This document shows positions 18,191 to 26,298 of a DNA stretch of 64,000 bases, piece after piece. Source of the stretch: Selenomonadaceae bacterium (GTDB taxonomy: Bacteria > Bacillota > Negativicutes > Selenomonadales > Selenomonadaceae); NCBI GenBank assembly GCA_029338835.1, contig JAQYBD010000044.1, positions 1 to 64,000 on the forward strand, read 5' to 3'. The stretch's first letter is position 1. Every line of letters begins with the position of its first letter. A program made the translations under genes and the position numbers. The notes beneath the pieces are model-generated. The model was not told where the DNA came from and ran no database searches. It saw nothing but the letters and a program-made list of their open reading frames with translations.

Positions 18191-18682
18191 ATGAATAGAC
18201 AAACACTGACACATCTCCCTCTGGGAATCCCCTTGACAATCAGCGGCGCAGCCACGATTGCCACGATATTTGCCAACAAGCGGCTGCACATCGCCTTTGG
18301 AGCCGCCTGGGGCGTCCTCTCCATCCTGCACGCCTTCCAGCATCGGAAAAAAATGCGCACCGATGTCTCACGGCTTTGCCACACGGCTGAAAGAGCAATC
18401 GACAAGGCCGAAAATACCACCTGGAACGCCCTGCTCGCAGGCACGGATATCGCCAGCTTCACACCGGGCCGCGTGCGCGTCTACAATCTCGCACTAGCTG
18501 GCAACGACACACTTGCCCACCAGCTGACCACGTATGTGAAGTCCTTCGCCGGCGTCACGGATGCCGTCGTGAATCTCGTGACAGGAAGCATGCTCATCAC
18601 GTATATCCCCGAAGAATTGCGCAAGCATCCTCGTCTGAAACGCCTGGAAACCTACTTGGCCGAGCATGCAAAAATCAAATAA
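18191..18682 (+). CDS. HMA-like (HMA_2-type) small protein
   Basis: A 163-residue protein. Residues 10-50 are hydrophobic (one or two membrane segments around PLTISGAATIATIF and IAFGAAWGVLSILH). Residues about 90-150 resemble the HMA_2 fold: FTPGRVRVYN, then FAGVTDAVVNLVTGSMLITY, like the first part of heavy-metal P-type ATPases but without the CxxC pair. It could therefore be an interaction or heme/metal-related domain rather than a metal carrier. There is a strong AAAAGGAGG site just before the ATG, with a Fur-like box just upstream. It is divergent from the metal ABC operon, which suggests a metal-homeostasis role. The precise function is unknown. Confidence 0.7.
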   Translation: MNRQTLTHLPLGIPLTISGAATIATIFANKRLHIAFGAAWGVLSILHAFQHRKKMRTDVSRLCHTAERAIDKAENTTWNALLAGTDIASFTPGRVRVYNLALAGNDTLAHQLTTYVKSFAGVTDAVVNLVTGSMLITYIPEELRKHPRLKRLETYLAEHAKIK

Positions 18683-18699
18683 TATATTCTGCTGTTCAC

Positions 18700-18745
18700 A
18701 AAAATCCCGTCAGATGGATCATTCTATCCACCAGACGGGATTTTT
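18700..18745. terminator. bidirectional terminator
   Basis: AAAAATCCCGTC pairs with GACGGGATTTTT, extended by TGGAT/ATCCA. It serves the HMA-like gene (+) and the LUD gene (-), which converge. Confidence 0.9.
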
Positions 18746-18769
18746 GATAGAAACGTATAAGTCGTTCCC

Positions 18770-19372
18770 TCAATAACCGAGTTCTTCGTCAATCAATACA
18801 ACTTCGTAGATTGTCTTGGCGCGCGGTTTTTCAAAAAGTACGTTGAGCGTGCAGCAGATGCGCTCGGGACTCTTGCAGTCGTAGCAATGGTCGGCCTTGA
18901 TGGCACAAGGAGTCTTGCAGCCGAGACGCTGGGCGTTCTTCGGTGCAGCGATGTTGCGTGCGCGATGGATAGCCTTCTCCAGCGTCGGTGCCACTTTGTT
19001 CCGGCCGATGACAAAATAAACATGTTCATGGGCCGCAAGTGTCGCGGCCACGCGATTGCCGTTGCCATCGATATTGACGAGTTCCCCCGTCTCCGCCACA
19101 CCGTTGAGCGATGAAAGGTAGACATCAGCCTGATAGGAAGCGAGCTTTGCTTCCTCTGGCGTCATTTCCTGACGCCAGTGCCAGTACATCTTATTGTGTG
19201 CCTGCAATTTCTCGTAGAGTCCGAGTTCATCGAGCGTCACTGAACCGCCCATGCCAACGGTCTTGCCGTGTATGGCCTCATCGAGATACGCAGCAGCTTC
19301 TTCTTTCGTACGGCATATGGTGACACGATACCCTTTCTTTTCGAGATTGTTCGACAGTATTGAAAAATCCAT
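18770..19372 (-). CDS. LUD-domain (LutC/YkgG-like) protein
   Basis: A 200-residue stand-alone LUD-domain protein. Relatives include LutC of the lactate utilisation complex and many uncharacterised Firmicute proteins. Visible features are TVGMGGSVTLDELGL near residue 38, SLNGVAETGELVNIDGNGNR in the centre, and HVYFVIGRNKV. The cysteine-rich tail has CKTPC, CYDC and ICC within about 30 residues, which could bind a metal or cluster. The ATG at 19370-19372 follows GAGGGGG; ATGs up to 24 codons upstream lack ribosome sites. There is no LutA or LutB neighbour, so lactate oxidation cannot be claimed. Confidence 0.85.
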   Translation of the reverse strand: MDFSILSNNLEKKGYRVTICRTKEEAAAYLDEAIHGKTVGMGGSVTLDELGLYEKLQAHNKMYWHWRQEMTPEEAKLASYQADVYLSSLNGVAETGELVNIDGNGNRVAATLAAHEHVYFVIGRNKVAPTLEKAIHRARNIAAPKNAQRLGCKTPCAIKADHCYDCKSPERICCTLNVLFEKPRAKTIYEVVLIDEELGY

Positions 19373-19535
19373 GAAGATCCCCCTCATCCAAGAATGTACA
19401 CCTCTTTTATTTCTTTTATGATATGCCATTCGCTGGATTTGCACAAGCAGGTACTAAAAAGTATCTTGCAAGGACCCCCTGGATTTCACGACAATTCCTC
19501 CAGTCGCAAACTGCAGCTCACTCCGAAACGAACTC

Positions 19536-21056
19536 TTAAACGTAACGGCAGACGTGATCGACGGCAATATCGGAGAACCCGAAAGCTTCGGCTTTGGTCA
19601 TGCGGCCATTGGCGATGGCTTCCATATCCTTGACCATTTCCCTGCCCATCTGCTGATACGTCTTCTCGCCACGGATGATTGGGCTCAGATCTTTGTCCAT
19701 ATTATCTTCCATATGCTGGTAGGTTCGTTCATTCGCCGTGACTTTGAATACCGGCACAATGGCATTGCCGGTCGGCGTGCCGCGGCCCGTCGTGAAGATG
19801 ACGGCCTGGCAGCCGGCAGCGACCATGGACGTTACCGATGAAATATCATAGCCAGCCGTATCCATGACGACGGCTCCCCGCTTTGATGGACGCTGTGCCT
19901 GCTCGAGGACTTCGACAATGGGGCGCGTACCGCCTTTGCGGATGCAGCCCAGGCTCTTTTCATCCAAGGTGGAAAGGCCGCCCGCCTTGTTGCCCGGGGT
20001 TGGCTGACCGGCACGGCAATCCTGCCCGGCTGCGGACAGATGCTCCTCATACGCACGGCAGACCTCAATGATCTCACGCTGGATGGCCGGTGTTGCCGCC
20101 CGTTTCGCCAGGATATGCTCGCCGCCGATCCACTCGATAGATTCGCTCATCATGGCAGTCGCTCCCATATCTACCAGGATATCACTCAGTTCTCCAACGG
20201 CCGGATTGCTGGCTATCCCGGACGTTGCATCCGAACCACCGCATTCGATACCGAGGAAGAATTCCGACACGGGGAAGAGTTCTTTCTGCTGCATGGCAGC
20301 CTGCTGTGCCATATCACGAGCGGCGCGGACAGCCTTCTCAATGGTCTTGAGCGTGCCTCCTTCTTCCTGGATGCCAAAAGAAGCGACCGGTTTGCTCGTC
20401 ATCTGTTCAATCTTGGCGCGCAACTTGGCATGTGGCACGGTTTCACAGCCCAGGCCGATGATGACCACACCATAAACATTGGGATTGCAGGCAAATCCTG
20501 TCAGGACTTTCTGGCTCATGGCGGTGTTGGCCTCCACATCAGAGCAGCCCGTGTTGAAGACAATATTGACGGCGCCACGTACCTGACTTGCCACGATCCG
20601 GCAGCATTCACTGCCACAAGCGCAAGCCGGCAGGATCAATACATGATTGCGGATGCCGGGACGCCCTTCTGCACGCCGATATCCCCAGAAGTGCCAGGGA
20701 GTGAGATCCGGAGCGCCCGCCGACTGTGCAGCATGCATGACGAAAGTCTCATCTGCCAGCTCATGGTCGTAATCACGGGGAACGCTTTTCAGATTGTGTT
20801 CTGCGATCCACTGGCCTTGCTGCACGGGGGTGATGAGTTTGCCCAGGCTCTCTCCGTATTTGATGACCTCAGCGCCTGCCGGCAGATCCTGCAGCGCAAT
20901 CTTATGGCAATAAGGAATATCTTCCCTGGCACAAAGACGCTGGCACCCGTTCTCATCCTGATACGTAACCAGCGTACCTGCCGGTATCTCACTGACACAA
21001 GTCACTACATTGTCCTTTTGATCCATCAATAAGGCATTGATTTTTTCCTGACTCAT
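19536..21056 (-). CDS. UxaA/GarD-family hydro-lyase (altronate or galactarate dehydratase)
   Basis: An iron-dependent sugar-acid dehydratase of 506 residues. An N-terminal SAF domain (about 1-80) is followed by a linker and the catalytic region: GYRRAEGRPGIRNHVLILPA, NTGCSDVEAN, IIGLGCE, and GIECGGSDATSGIASNPAVG. These match altronate dehydratase UxaA and galactarate dehydratase GarD, which remove water from altronate or galactarate to give keto-deoxy sugar acids. The ATG at 21054-21056 follows GGAGGAAATC. No uronate isomerase or reductase genes are nearby. The divergent LysR gene is the likely regulator. The exact substrate is open. Confidence 0.85.
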   Translation of the reverse strand: MSQEKINALLMDQKDNVVTCVSEIPAGTLVTYQDENGCQRLCAREDIPYCHKIALQDLPAGAEVIKYGESLGKLITPVQQGQWIAEHNLKSVPRDYDHELADETFVMHAAQSAGAPDLTPWHFWGYRRAEGRPGIRNHVLILPACACGSECCRIVASQVRGAVNIVFNTGCSDVEANTAMSQKVLTGFACNPNVYGVVIIGLGCETVPHAKLRAKIEQMTSKPVASFGIQEEGGTLKTIEKAVRAARDMAQQAAMQQKELFPVSEFFLGIECGGSDATSGIASNPAVGELSDILVDMGATAMMSESIEWIGGEHILAKRAATPAIQREIIEVCRAYEEHLSAAGQDCRAGQPTPGNKAGGLSTLDEKSLGCIRKGGTRPIVEVLEQAQRPSKRGAVVMDTAGYDISSVTSMVAAGCQAVIFTTGRGTPTGNAIVPVFKVTANERTYQHMEDNMDKDLSPIIRGEKTYQQMGREMVKDMEAIANGRMTKAEAFGFSDIAVDHVCRYV

Positions 21057-21159
21057 CTTGATTTCCTCCGTCCACATCATGAATATCCGGGAGGCATCCT
21101 CACTCCCTTTGCTTAGTTATAGCATACGTGAATCTGTTTATTATTTCAAATTTATATAT

Positions 21160-21189
21160 TTTACATATACATAAATATTAGATTATAAT
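21160..21189 (+). promoter_or_regulatory. promoter of the LysR gene
   Basis: TTTACA (21160-21165), 18-base spacer, TATAAT (21184-21189). The AT-rich divergent region also holds an imperfect inverted repeat (TTTATATAT near 21151 and ATACATAAA near 21167) that could be the LysR binding site. Confidence 0.6.
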
Positions 21190-21222
21190 ATAAGAAAATG
21201 ATGGAAAGAAGGATATGGCTTT

Positions 21223-22170
21223 ATGCAGCAGAATATGCGTTACGTCTATGAAATCTATCGTCAGCAGAGCTTTTCCAAGGCCGCGGAAGCTCTCTTCATG
21301 ACCCAGCCGGCACTCAGCATTGCCATTGCCAAACTCGAAGCAGAGATTGGCATGCCCCTCTTTGACCGCAGTACCCGCCCCATCAGCCTGACGCCTGCCG
21401 GGCGGATTTATCTGGATGCCATCGAGCAGACAAACTATCTGGAGCAGGATCTTCGGCAGCGCTTGAACGACATCCGGCAGCTGAATACCGGTGAAGTCAC
21501 GATTGGCAGCAGCCACTATCTCAATGCATATATTCTCCCGCCTGTTTTAACTGGATTCCAGCAGGAATTCCCCAAGATCCAGTTCCATCTTTCAGAGGGC
21601 AGCTCCTATACCATGGCGCAACAATTGAAGCGCCGTGAAATCGATCTGACCTTCAGCTGTGATGACGACATCATCAAAGCCTTTGACAGCTGGCCCCTGT
21701 TCACCGATACCATCCTGCTGGCCGTCCCCCAGTCATTTCCTGTGAACCAGCACTTCAAAGCACAAGCCCTGACTGCCAAAGACATCTCAGCATGTCGTCA
21801 TCTTGCTCCAGATTGCCCTGAGGTGCCGCTCGCCGGATTTTGCCAGGAGCCATTGATTGTACTGCATAAGGGAAACAATCTTCGCCAGCGTGTTGCCGAT
21901 TTCTTTCACCAGGCCGGAATCGAGCCAAAAATAAAATTAGAACTCGCACAGATGGCTACAGCTTATCATCTGGCAGAAGCTGGATTTGCTGCGACCTTCT
22001 TGAGTGACCGTCTGATCGTGCATCCACATAGTTCTCTGTGCTTTTATCGCCTGGCAGGCATGCACAGCAAGCGTACTTTTCATGTCCTGACCAGCCCGCA
22101 ACGCTACCTTTCCCGAGCCGTACAAAAACTGATCCAGTACCTGCAGGATACATTTGCACCGACAAGATAA
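21223..22170 (+). CDS. LysR family transcriptional regulator
   Basis: A 315-residue regulator. The N-terminal winged helix-turn-helix (about 1-60) has RQQSFSKAAEALFMTQPALSIA followed by FDRSTRPISLTPAG. The rest is a LysR substrate-binding domain (about 90-300), beginning GEVTIGSSHYLNAYI. It is divergent from the UxaA-family dehydratase gene, the classical arrangement for a LysR regulator of its neighbour, probably responding to a sugar acid. The ATG at 21223 follows AGAAGGA at about 9 bases. Confidence 0.92.
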   Translation: MQQNMRYVYEIYRQQSFSKAAEALFMTQPALSIAIAKLEAEIGMPLFDRSTRPISLTPAGRIYLDAIEQTNYLEQDLRQRLNDIRQLNTGEVTIGSSHYLNAYILPPVLTGFQQEFPKIQFHLSEGSSYTMAQQLKRREIDLTFSCDDDIIKAFDSWPLFTDTILLAVPQSFPVNQHFKAQALTAKDISACRHLAPDCPEVPLAGFCQEPLIVLHKGNNLRQRVADFFHQAGIEPKIKLELAQMATAYHLAEAGFAATFLSDRLIVHPHSSLCFYRLAGMHSKRTFHVLTSPQRYLSRAVQKLIQYLQDTFAPTR

Positions 22171-22214
22171 AAAGCGTTACCTGTCATGCCCATGAGGGAA
22201 AACAGGTAACGCTT
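22171..22214. terminator. bidirectional terminator between LysR gene and guaA
   Basis: AAAGCGTTACCTGT (22171-22184) pairs with ACAGGTAACGCTT (22202-22214). The T-run is better on the minus side, for guaA. Confidence 0.85.
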
Positions 22215-22243
22215 CCAAAGAAAGCTCCTAGGATAGGACGTCC

Positions 22244-23800
22244 TTATTCAAATTCAATCGTGGCTGGCGGTTTGCCCGTGCAGTCATAGAGGACGCGGTT
22301 GACGCCCTTGACTTCGTTGACGATGCGGCTCGTCGTCTTCTGCAGGACTTCCCATGGCAGCTGTGCGCTCTCTGCCGTCATGAAATCACTCGTCATGACA
22401 GCGCGCAGAGCAATGGCATAATCGTAAGTGCGGCCATCGCCCATGACGCCGACACTGCGCATGTTCGTCAGAGCAGCGAAGTACTGACCAAGACCTTTGA
22501 CGCCGGCTTTGGCAACTTCTTCGCGGTAAATGGCATCAGCTTCCTGCACGATCTTGACCTTTTCCTCCGTGACTTCACCGATGATGCGGATGCCAAGCCC
22601 CGGACCCGGGAACGGCTGGCGGCTCACGAGATACTCCGGCAGGCCGAGTTCACGGCCGGCAGCACGCACTTCATCCTTGAAGAGCAGGCGCAGCGGCTCA
22701 ACGATTTCCTTGAAGTCGACAAAATCCGGCAGACCGCCGACGTTGTGATGGCTCTTGATGACGGCAGATTTGCCGAGACCGCTCTCAATGACATCCGGAT
22801 AGATGGTACCCTGTACAAGGAAATCCACTGCACCGATTTTCTTGGCTTCCTCCTCAAAGACGCGGATGAATTCTTCGCCAATGATCTTGCGCTTCTTCTC
22901 CGGCTCCGTCACGCCCTTGAGCTTCTCATAGAAACGTTCCTTGGCATTGACGCGGATGAAATTGAGGTCATACGGGCCTTCTGGACCGAAAACGGACTCG
23001 ACCTGGTCGCCCTCGTCCTTGCGCAGCAAGCCGTGATCGACAAAGACACAGGTCAGCTGCTTGCCGATGGCCTTGGAGAGCAGCACGGCTGCCACAGACG
23101 AATCCACACCGCCGGACAGAGCGCAAAGAGCCTTGCCCGTACCGATCTTGGCCTTGAGTTCCTCAATGGTCGTCTTGACAAAGGAGTCCATCTTCCAGTC
23201 GCCTTTGCACGCGCAGACGTTATAGACGAAGTTGTGGAGCATCTCCTTGCCCTGTTCCGTATGCATGACTTCCGGATGGAACTGCGTGGCATAAAGACGG
23301 CGATCCGCACTTTCCATCGCCGCCACCGGACAGACTGGCGTAAAAGCCGTGACCGTGAAGCCTGCCGGAGCTTCTGCGATATAATCCGTATGGCTCATCC
23401 AGCAGATGCTCTTCTCTTTGACGCCTGCAAAGAGTTTCGAGTCCTTTCCTGCCAGATTGAGCGTGACTTCCGTCTTGCCGTATTCACTTGTCGGCGCCGT
23501 CTCCACCTTGCCGCCGAGGAGGTGTGCCATGAGCTGTGAACCATAGCAGATGCCGAGTACCGGGATGCCGAGTGCAAAGAGTTCTGGGCTGCACGTCACG
23601 GCATCTTCCGTGTAAACGCTGTTCGGACCGCCCGTCAGGATGATGCCCTTCGGCGCCATCTCGCGGATTTTCTCGATGGACAGAGACTGCGGATGGACCT
23701 CGCAGTAAACATGATTTTCACGCACGCGGCGCGCGATGAGCTGATTGTACTGGCCACCGAAGTCCAGCACGAGAATCATTTCATTTGCAGGCTTGCTCAA
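22244..23800 (-). CDS. guaA: GMP synthase (glutamine-hydrolysing)
   Basis: Converts XMP to GMP using glutamine and ATP, the last step of guanine nucleotide synthesis. An N-terminal class I glutamine amidotransferase domain has [14 protein letters not shown], nucleophile Cys in GICYGSQL, and FHPEV. The ATP pyrophosphatase domain has the PP-loop [13 protein letters not shown] near residue 225. A C-terminal dimerisation domain ends in IEFE. The start is taken as the TTG at 23798-23800, 7 bases after GGGAGG; the first ATG is seven codons further in and too far from that site. An extended -10 (TGATATAAT, 23841-23849) lies just upstream. It is monocistronic. Confidence 0.97.
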   Translation of the reverse strand: MSKPANEMILVLDFGGQYNQLIARRVRENHVYCEVHPQSLSIEKIREMAPKGIILTGGPNSVYTEDAVTCSPELFALGIPVLGICYGSQLMAHLLGGKVETAPTSEYGKTEVTLNLAGKDSKLFAGVKEKSICWMSHTDYIAEAPAGFTVTAFTPVCPVAAMESADRRLYATQFHPEVMHTEQGKEMLHNFVYNVCACKGDWKMDSFVKTTIEELKAKIGTGKALCALSGGVDSSVAAVLLSKAIGKQLTCVFVDHGLLRKDEGDQVESVFGPEGPYDLNFIRVNAKERFYEKLKGVTEPEKKRKIIGEEFIRVFEEEAKKIGAVDFLVQGTIYPDVIESGLGKSAVIKSHHNVGGLPDFVDFKEIVEPLRLLFKDEVRAAGRELGLPEYLVSRQPFPGPGLGIRIIGEVTEEKVKIVQEADAIYREEVAKAGVKGLGQYFAALTNMRSVGVMGDGRTYDYAIALRAVMTSDFMTAESAQLPWEVLQKTTSRIVNEVKGVNRVLYDCTGKPPATIEFE

Positions 23801-23840
23801 TTTTGTTCCTCCCAATCAAAAAACCTTATCTTTTTCAAAA

Positions 23841-23849
23841 ATTATATCA
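23841..23849 (-). promoter_or_regulatory. extended -10 promoter of guaA
   Basis: Minus-strand TGATATAAT about 40 bases before the guaA start. The -35 region is a T-tract. Confidence 0.55.
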
Positions 23850-23868
23850 TAGCCGCGAAAAAAAAGAA

Positions 23869-23960
23869 ACGCCTTCACGGCTCCGGAAAATACCAGAAAC
23901 GGCGTCCTCTTCGCCATAAGATTACAGGAAAGCGCTGCCAAACATCTTGGCAGCGCTTTC
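23869..23960 (-). terminator. tandem hairpins between the DUF805 gene and guaA
   Basis: First a perfect hairpin GAAAGCGCTGCCAA (23928-23941 with 23947-23960), 16 bases after the DUF805 stop. Then ACGCC/GGCGT (23869-23873 with 23901-23905), followed on the minus strand by a long T-rich run. Probably a two-part terminator. The guaA -10 lies beyond it, so it is less likely to be an attenuator. Confidence 0.65.
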
Positions 23961-23975
23961 TGTCATGCATGTCAC

Positions 23976-24449
23976 TCAATGCCCCAAGGGGTCCTTACCA
24001 TACGGATTGGCTCCACGGTTGCCCCGGATCATCATCAGGCATACCACGAGCAGCATCATGAAGAGATTGATGCCCTGCACCAGCTCGGCTTCCATGCTGT
24101 CCTGCGGCAAATCCGCGATGGCGCGGAAGAAAAAGGGCTGCAGGATACCAACCACAAGATAAACGATAGCCAGCGGCCTGCCGAAACCGATATCGTGCAG
24201 CCGACGCGCGACGAGCGTGTAGATGGAAATGACCTCGATGATCGAAATGATCGTCGTTGCGGCTTCAGCAGCTGCCTGACTGCCAAAGCCCTTGAAAAAC
24301 AGGGAGTACAGAAGCAGCGCCATGATGGTCGAGACGATGATGACCCCGAAGAGCCGCATGATGAAGGGTTTGCGGTTCAACCGCCCCTCACAGCTGAAGA
24401 ATTTCTCGCGCAGCTCCTGCGCATCCAAGTGAATATTAGCGATTTTCAA
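23976..24449 (-). CDS. DUF805 family membrane protein
   Basis: A 157-residue protein with about four membrane helices. It has DUF805 hallmarks: FFSCEGRLNRKPFI at the start of the domain, VARRLHDIGFGRPL in the third helix region, and GNRGANPYGKDPL at the C-terminus. The function of the family is unknown. The start is probably TTG at 24447-24449, behind GAGGGAT. It lies 33 bases downstream of recX in the same direction and may be read with it. Confidence 0.85.
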   Translation of the reverse strand: MKIANIHLDAQELREKFFSCEGRLNRKPFIMRLFGVIIVSTIMALLLYSLFFKGFGSQAAAEAATTIISIIEVISIYTLVARRLHDIGFGRPLAIVYLVVGILQPFFFRAIADLPQDSMEAELVQGINLFMMLLVVCLMMIRGNRGANPYGKDPLGH

Positions 24450-24482
24450 AGCAAATCCCTCTTTCCATTCACGTTATATTTA

Positions 24483-25073
24483 TTATACATCTTCGGGAGA
24501 ATCGGTTAGGTATGCCTCCACCGCGGCGCGGCTGGCGCGGACATCGAACCCTTTGCGGAAAAGGCTGGCCATGAGCTTCTGCCGGTCGGCAGCTCGGGAC
24601 TTCAAGGCCAATACACGAAGAGCCGCATCTTTTTCGCGCTCATACGTATCGCGCGGCACACAGCCCATCACGAGTTCCTTGTCAAACCCTCGCTGGATGA
24701 GTTTCAGGCAGATCTGTCGCACAGAGTTCCGGCTCTCCTCATAAAGGAATCGGAACTGGCGGGCGCAGGCTTCCTCATCATTGAGATAATGGCGTTCCTT
24801 GAGGCGTTGGACAGCAGCGTCAATATCATCTGCCTCATACCCCTTGCGCAGGAGTTTCTCGCGCAGCTTCTGCTCACTCTGCTCCTGACGCGCCAGGATG
24901 TCGACAGCCGTAACCAGTGCCGTTTTCTGCAGGCGCCCTGGCCTGTCCTGCGCATCAGCTGCCTCGGATGTCCCGGGTGCCTCAGCACGACGCGAATGAC
25001 GCGTGCGTCGTTTCCTGAGTTGTCCCGATCCTTCTCCTGTCGAAGAGCTGGCATGATAGCTGCGGTACATCAT
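24483..25073 (-). CDS. recX: regulatory protein RecX
   Basis: Modulator that limits RecA filament growth. At 196 residues, it has a basic, low-complexity N-terminal extension (about 1-50, rich in Arg, Ser and Ala) before the three-helix repeats. These carry family-like segments such as [19 protein letters not shown] and [16 protein letters not shown]. Its ATG overlaps the recA stop codon (ATGATG/TGA), a typical coupled recA-recX operon. A second in-frame ATG follows immediately. Confidence 0.92.
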   Translation of the reverse strand: MMYRSYHASSSTGEGSGQLRKRRTRHSRRAEAPGTSEAADAQDRPGRLQKTALVTAVDILARQEQSEQKLREKLLRKGYEADDIDAAVQRLKERHYLNDEEACARQFRFLYEESRNSVRQICLKLIQRGFDKELVMGCVPRDTYEREKDAALRVLALKSRAADRQKLMASLFRKGFDVRASRAAVEAYLTDSPEDV

Positions 25074-26173
25074 GCTTCTTCATCCGCACCTGCAGGTTCG
25101 CCCGCTTCCTGAGCAGCTTCCGCTTCAGCCTGCTTCAGGGAATCCCCGGCCTCCGGATCATCGAGCAGTTTCTTGCGGATCTTTTCTTCGATTTCCGCAC
25201 AGAGTTCCGGCTGATCGCGCAGGGACTGCTTGGCATTCTCCTTGCCTTGACCGAGACGCGTCCCCTCATACGAGAACCATGCACCGCTCTTGTCGACAAT
25301 GTCAAGATCCACACCCATATCGATGATGCTCGAGAGCTTCGACACGCCTTCACCATACATGATGTCAAACTCTGCCGTGCGGAACGGCGGCGCCACCTTG
25401 TTCTTGACAACCTTGATGCGCGTGCGGTTGCCGATGACATCCTGTCCCTGCTTGATCGTATCGATCTTGCGGACATCGAGGCGCACAGAGGAATAGAACT
25501 TCAAGGCACGGCCGCCCGTCGTCGTCTCAGGGTTGCCGAACATGACGCCGACTTTCTCACGGATCTGGTTGATGAAGATCGCTACCGTGCGGGATTTGGC
25601 GATGATGCCTGTGAGCTTGCGCATGGCCTGGCTCATGAGACGGGCCTGCAGTCCCACATGGCTGTCGCCCATGTCTCCTTCGATTTCGGCTTTCGGCACC
25701 AGTGCGGCAACAGAGTCCACCACGATGATATCAATGGCGCCGCTGCGCACGAGTGCATCGACGATATCAAGTGCCTGCTCGCCCGTATCCGGCTGCGAAA
25801 TCAGGAGGTCATCGATATTGACGCCGAGCTTGGCCGCATAGACAGGATCCAGCGCATGTTCCGCATCGATGAAGGCTGCAATGCCGCCATTCTTCTGTGC
25901 TTCGGCAATCATGTGCAGCGTGACTGTCGTCTTACCGGAAGATTCCGGTCCATAGACCTCGATGATGCGGCCACGCGGCACGCCGCCCACGCCAAGTGCA
26001 ATATCGAGCGGCAGGATGCCCGTCGGGATGACCTCAATATCCATGTTTGCCTTGGCATCACCAAGACGCATGATTGAGCCCTTGCCGAAATCCTTCTCAA
26101 TCTTTTTCAGGGCATTCTCCAGGGCTTCCTGGCGACTGTTCATATCTTTCTTTTCCGTTTTATCTGCTGCCAA
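25070..26173 (-). CDS. recA: recombinase RecA
   Basis: ATP-dependent strand-exchange protein and SOS coprotease. It shows [19 protein letters not shown], Walker [11 protein letters not shown], Walker B region [12 protein letters not shown], and the L2 loop [30 protein letters not shown]. The acidic, alanine-rich tail ends in GADEEA. The start is taken as the TTG at 26171-26173, 8 bases after GGAG; the upstream GTG used by a longer reading would precede this ribosome site. This gives 367 residues, close to the family norm. It is followed by overlapping recX. The promoter has an unusual hairpin. Confidence 0.97.
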   Translation of the reverse strand: MAADKTEKKDMNSRQEALENALKKIEKDFGKGSIMRLGDAKANMDIEVIPTGILPLDIALGVGGVPRGRIIEVYGPESSGKTTVTLHMIAEAQKNGGIAAFIDAEHALDPVYAAKLGVNIDDLLISQPDTGEQALDIVDALVRSGAIDIIVVDSVAALVPKAEIEGDMGDSHVGLQARLMSQAMRKLTGIIAKSRTVAIFINQIREKVGVMFGNPETTTGGRALKFYSSVRLDVRKIDTIKQGQDVIGNRTRIKVVKNKVAPPFRTAEFDIMYGEGVSKLSSIIDMGVDLDIVDKSGAWFSYEGTRLGQGKENAKQSLRDQPELCAEIEEKIRKKLLDDPEAGDSLKQAEAEAAQEAGEPAGADEEA

Positions 26174-26216
26174 TCGTATCGCTCCTTTCACGAACTGTTA
26201 TCAGCTAAGTACATCC

Positions 26217-26259
26217 ATTATAACAATGAACAGCCTTCCTGACAAGGAAGGCTGTTCAT
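26217..26259 (-). promoter_or_regulatory. recA promoter with -35 inside a perfect hairpin
   Basis: Minus-strand TTGTCA (26240-26245), 17-base spacer, TATAAT (26217-26222). The -35 coincides with the 4-base loop and edge of a perfect 15-bp inverted repeat, ATGAACAGCCTTCCT at 26226-26240 with 26245-26259. The same hairpin lies 40 bases past the stop of the RND pump gene and may act as its terminator, though it has no T-run. Confidence 0.7.
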
Positions 26260-26298
26260 GCAGACCATCATGCCGCGCTGGCATGAACGGGTTGGTTA

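Noticed and set aside
19450-19490. Eleven-codon GTG frame behind a GGAGG-like site between the UxaA and LUD genes
   Set aside because: Too short to support as a gene; the site may be chance or a remnant.
23869-23960. Guanine-type riboswitch or attenuator before guaA
   Set aside because: The -10 TGATATAAT is downstream of both hairpins, so they most likely terminate the DUF805 transcript; no purine-riboswitch core was recognised.
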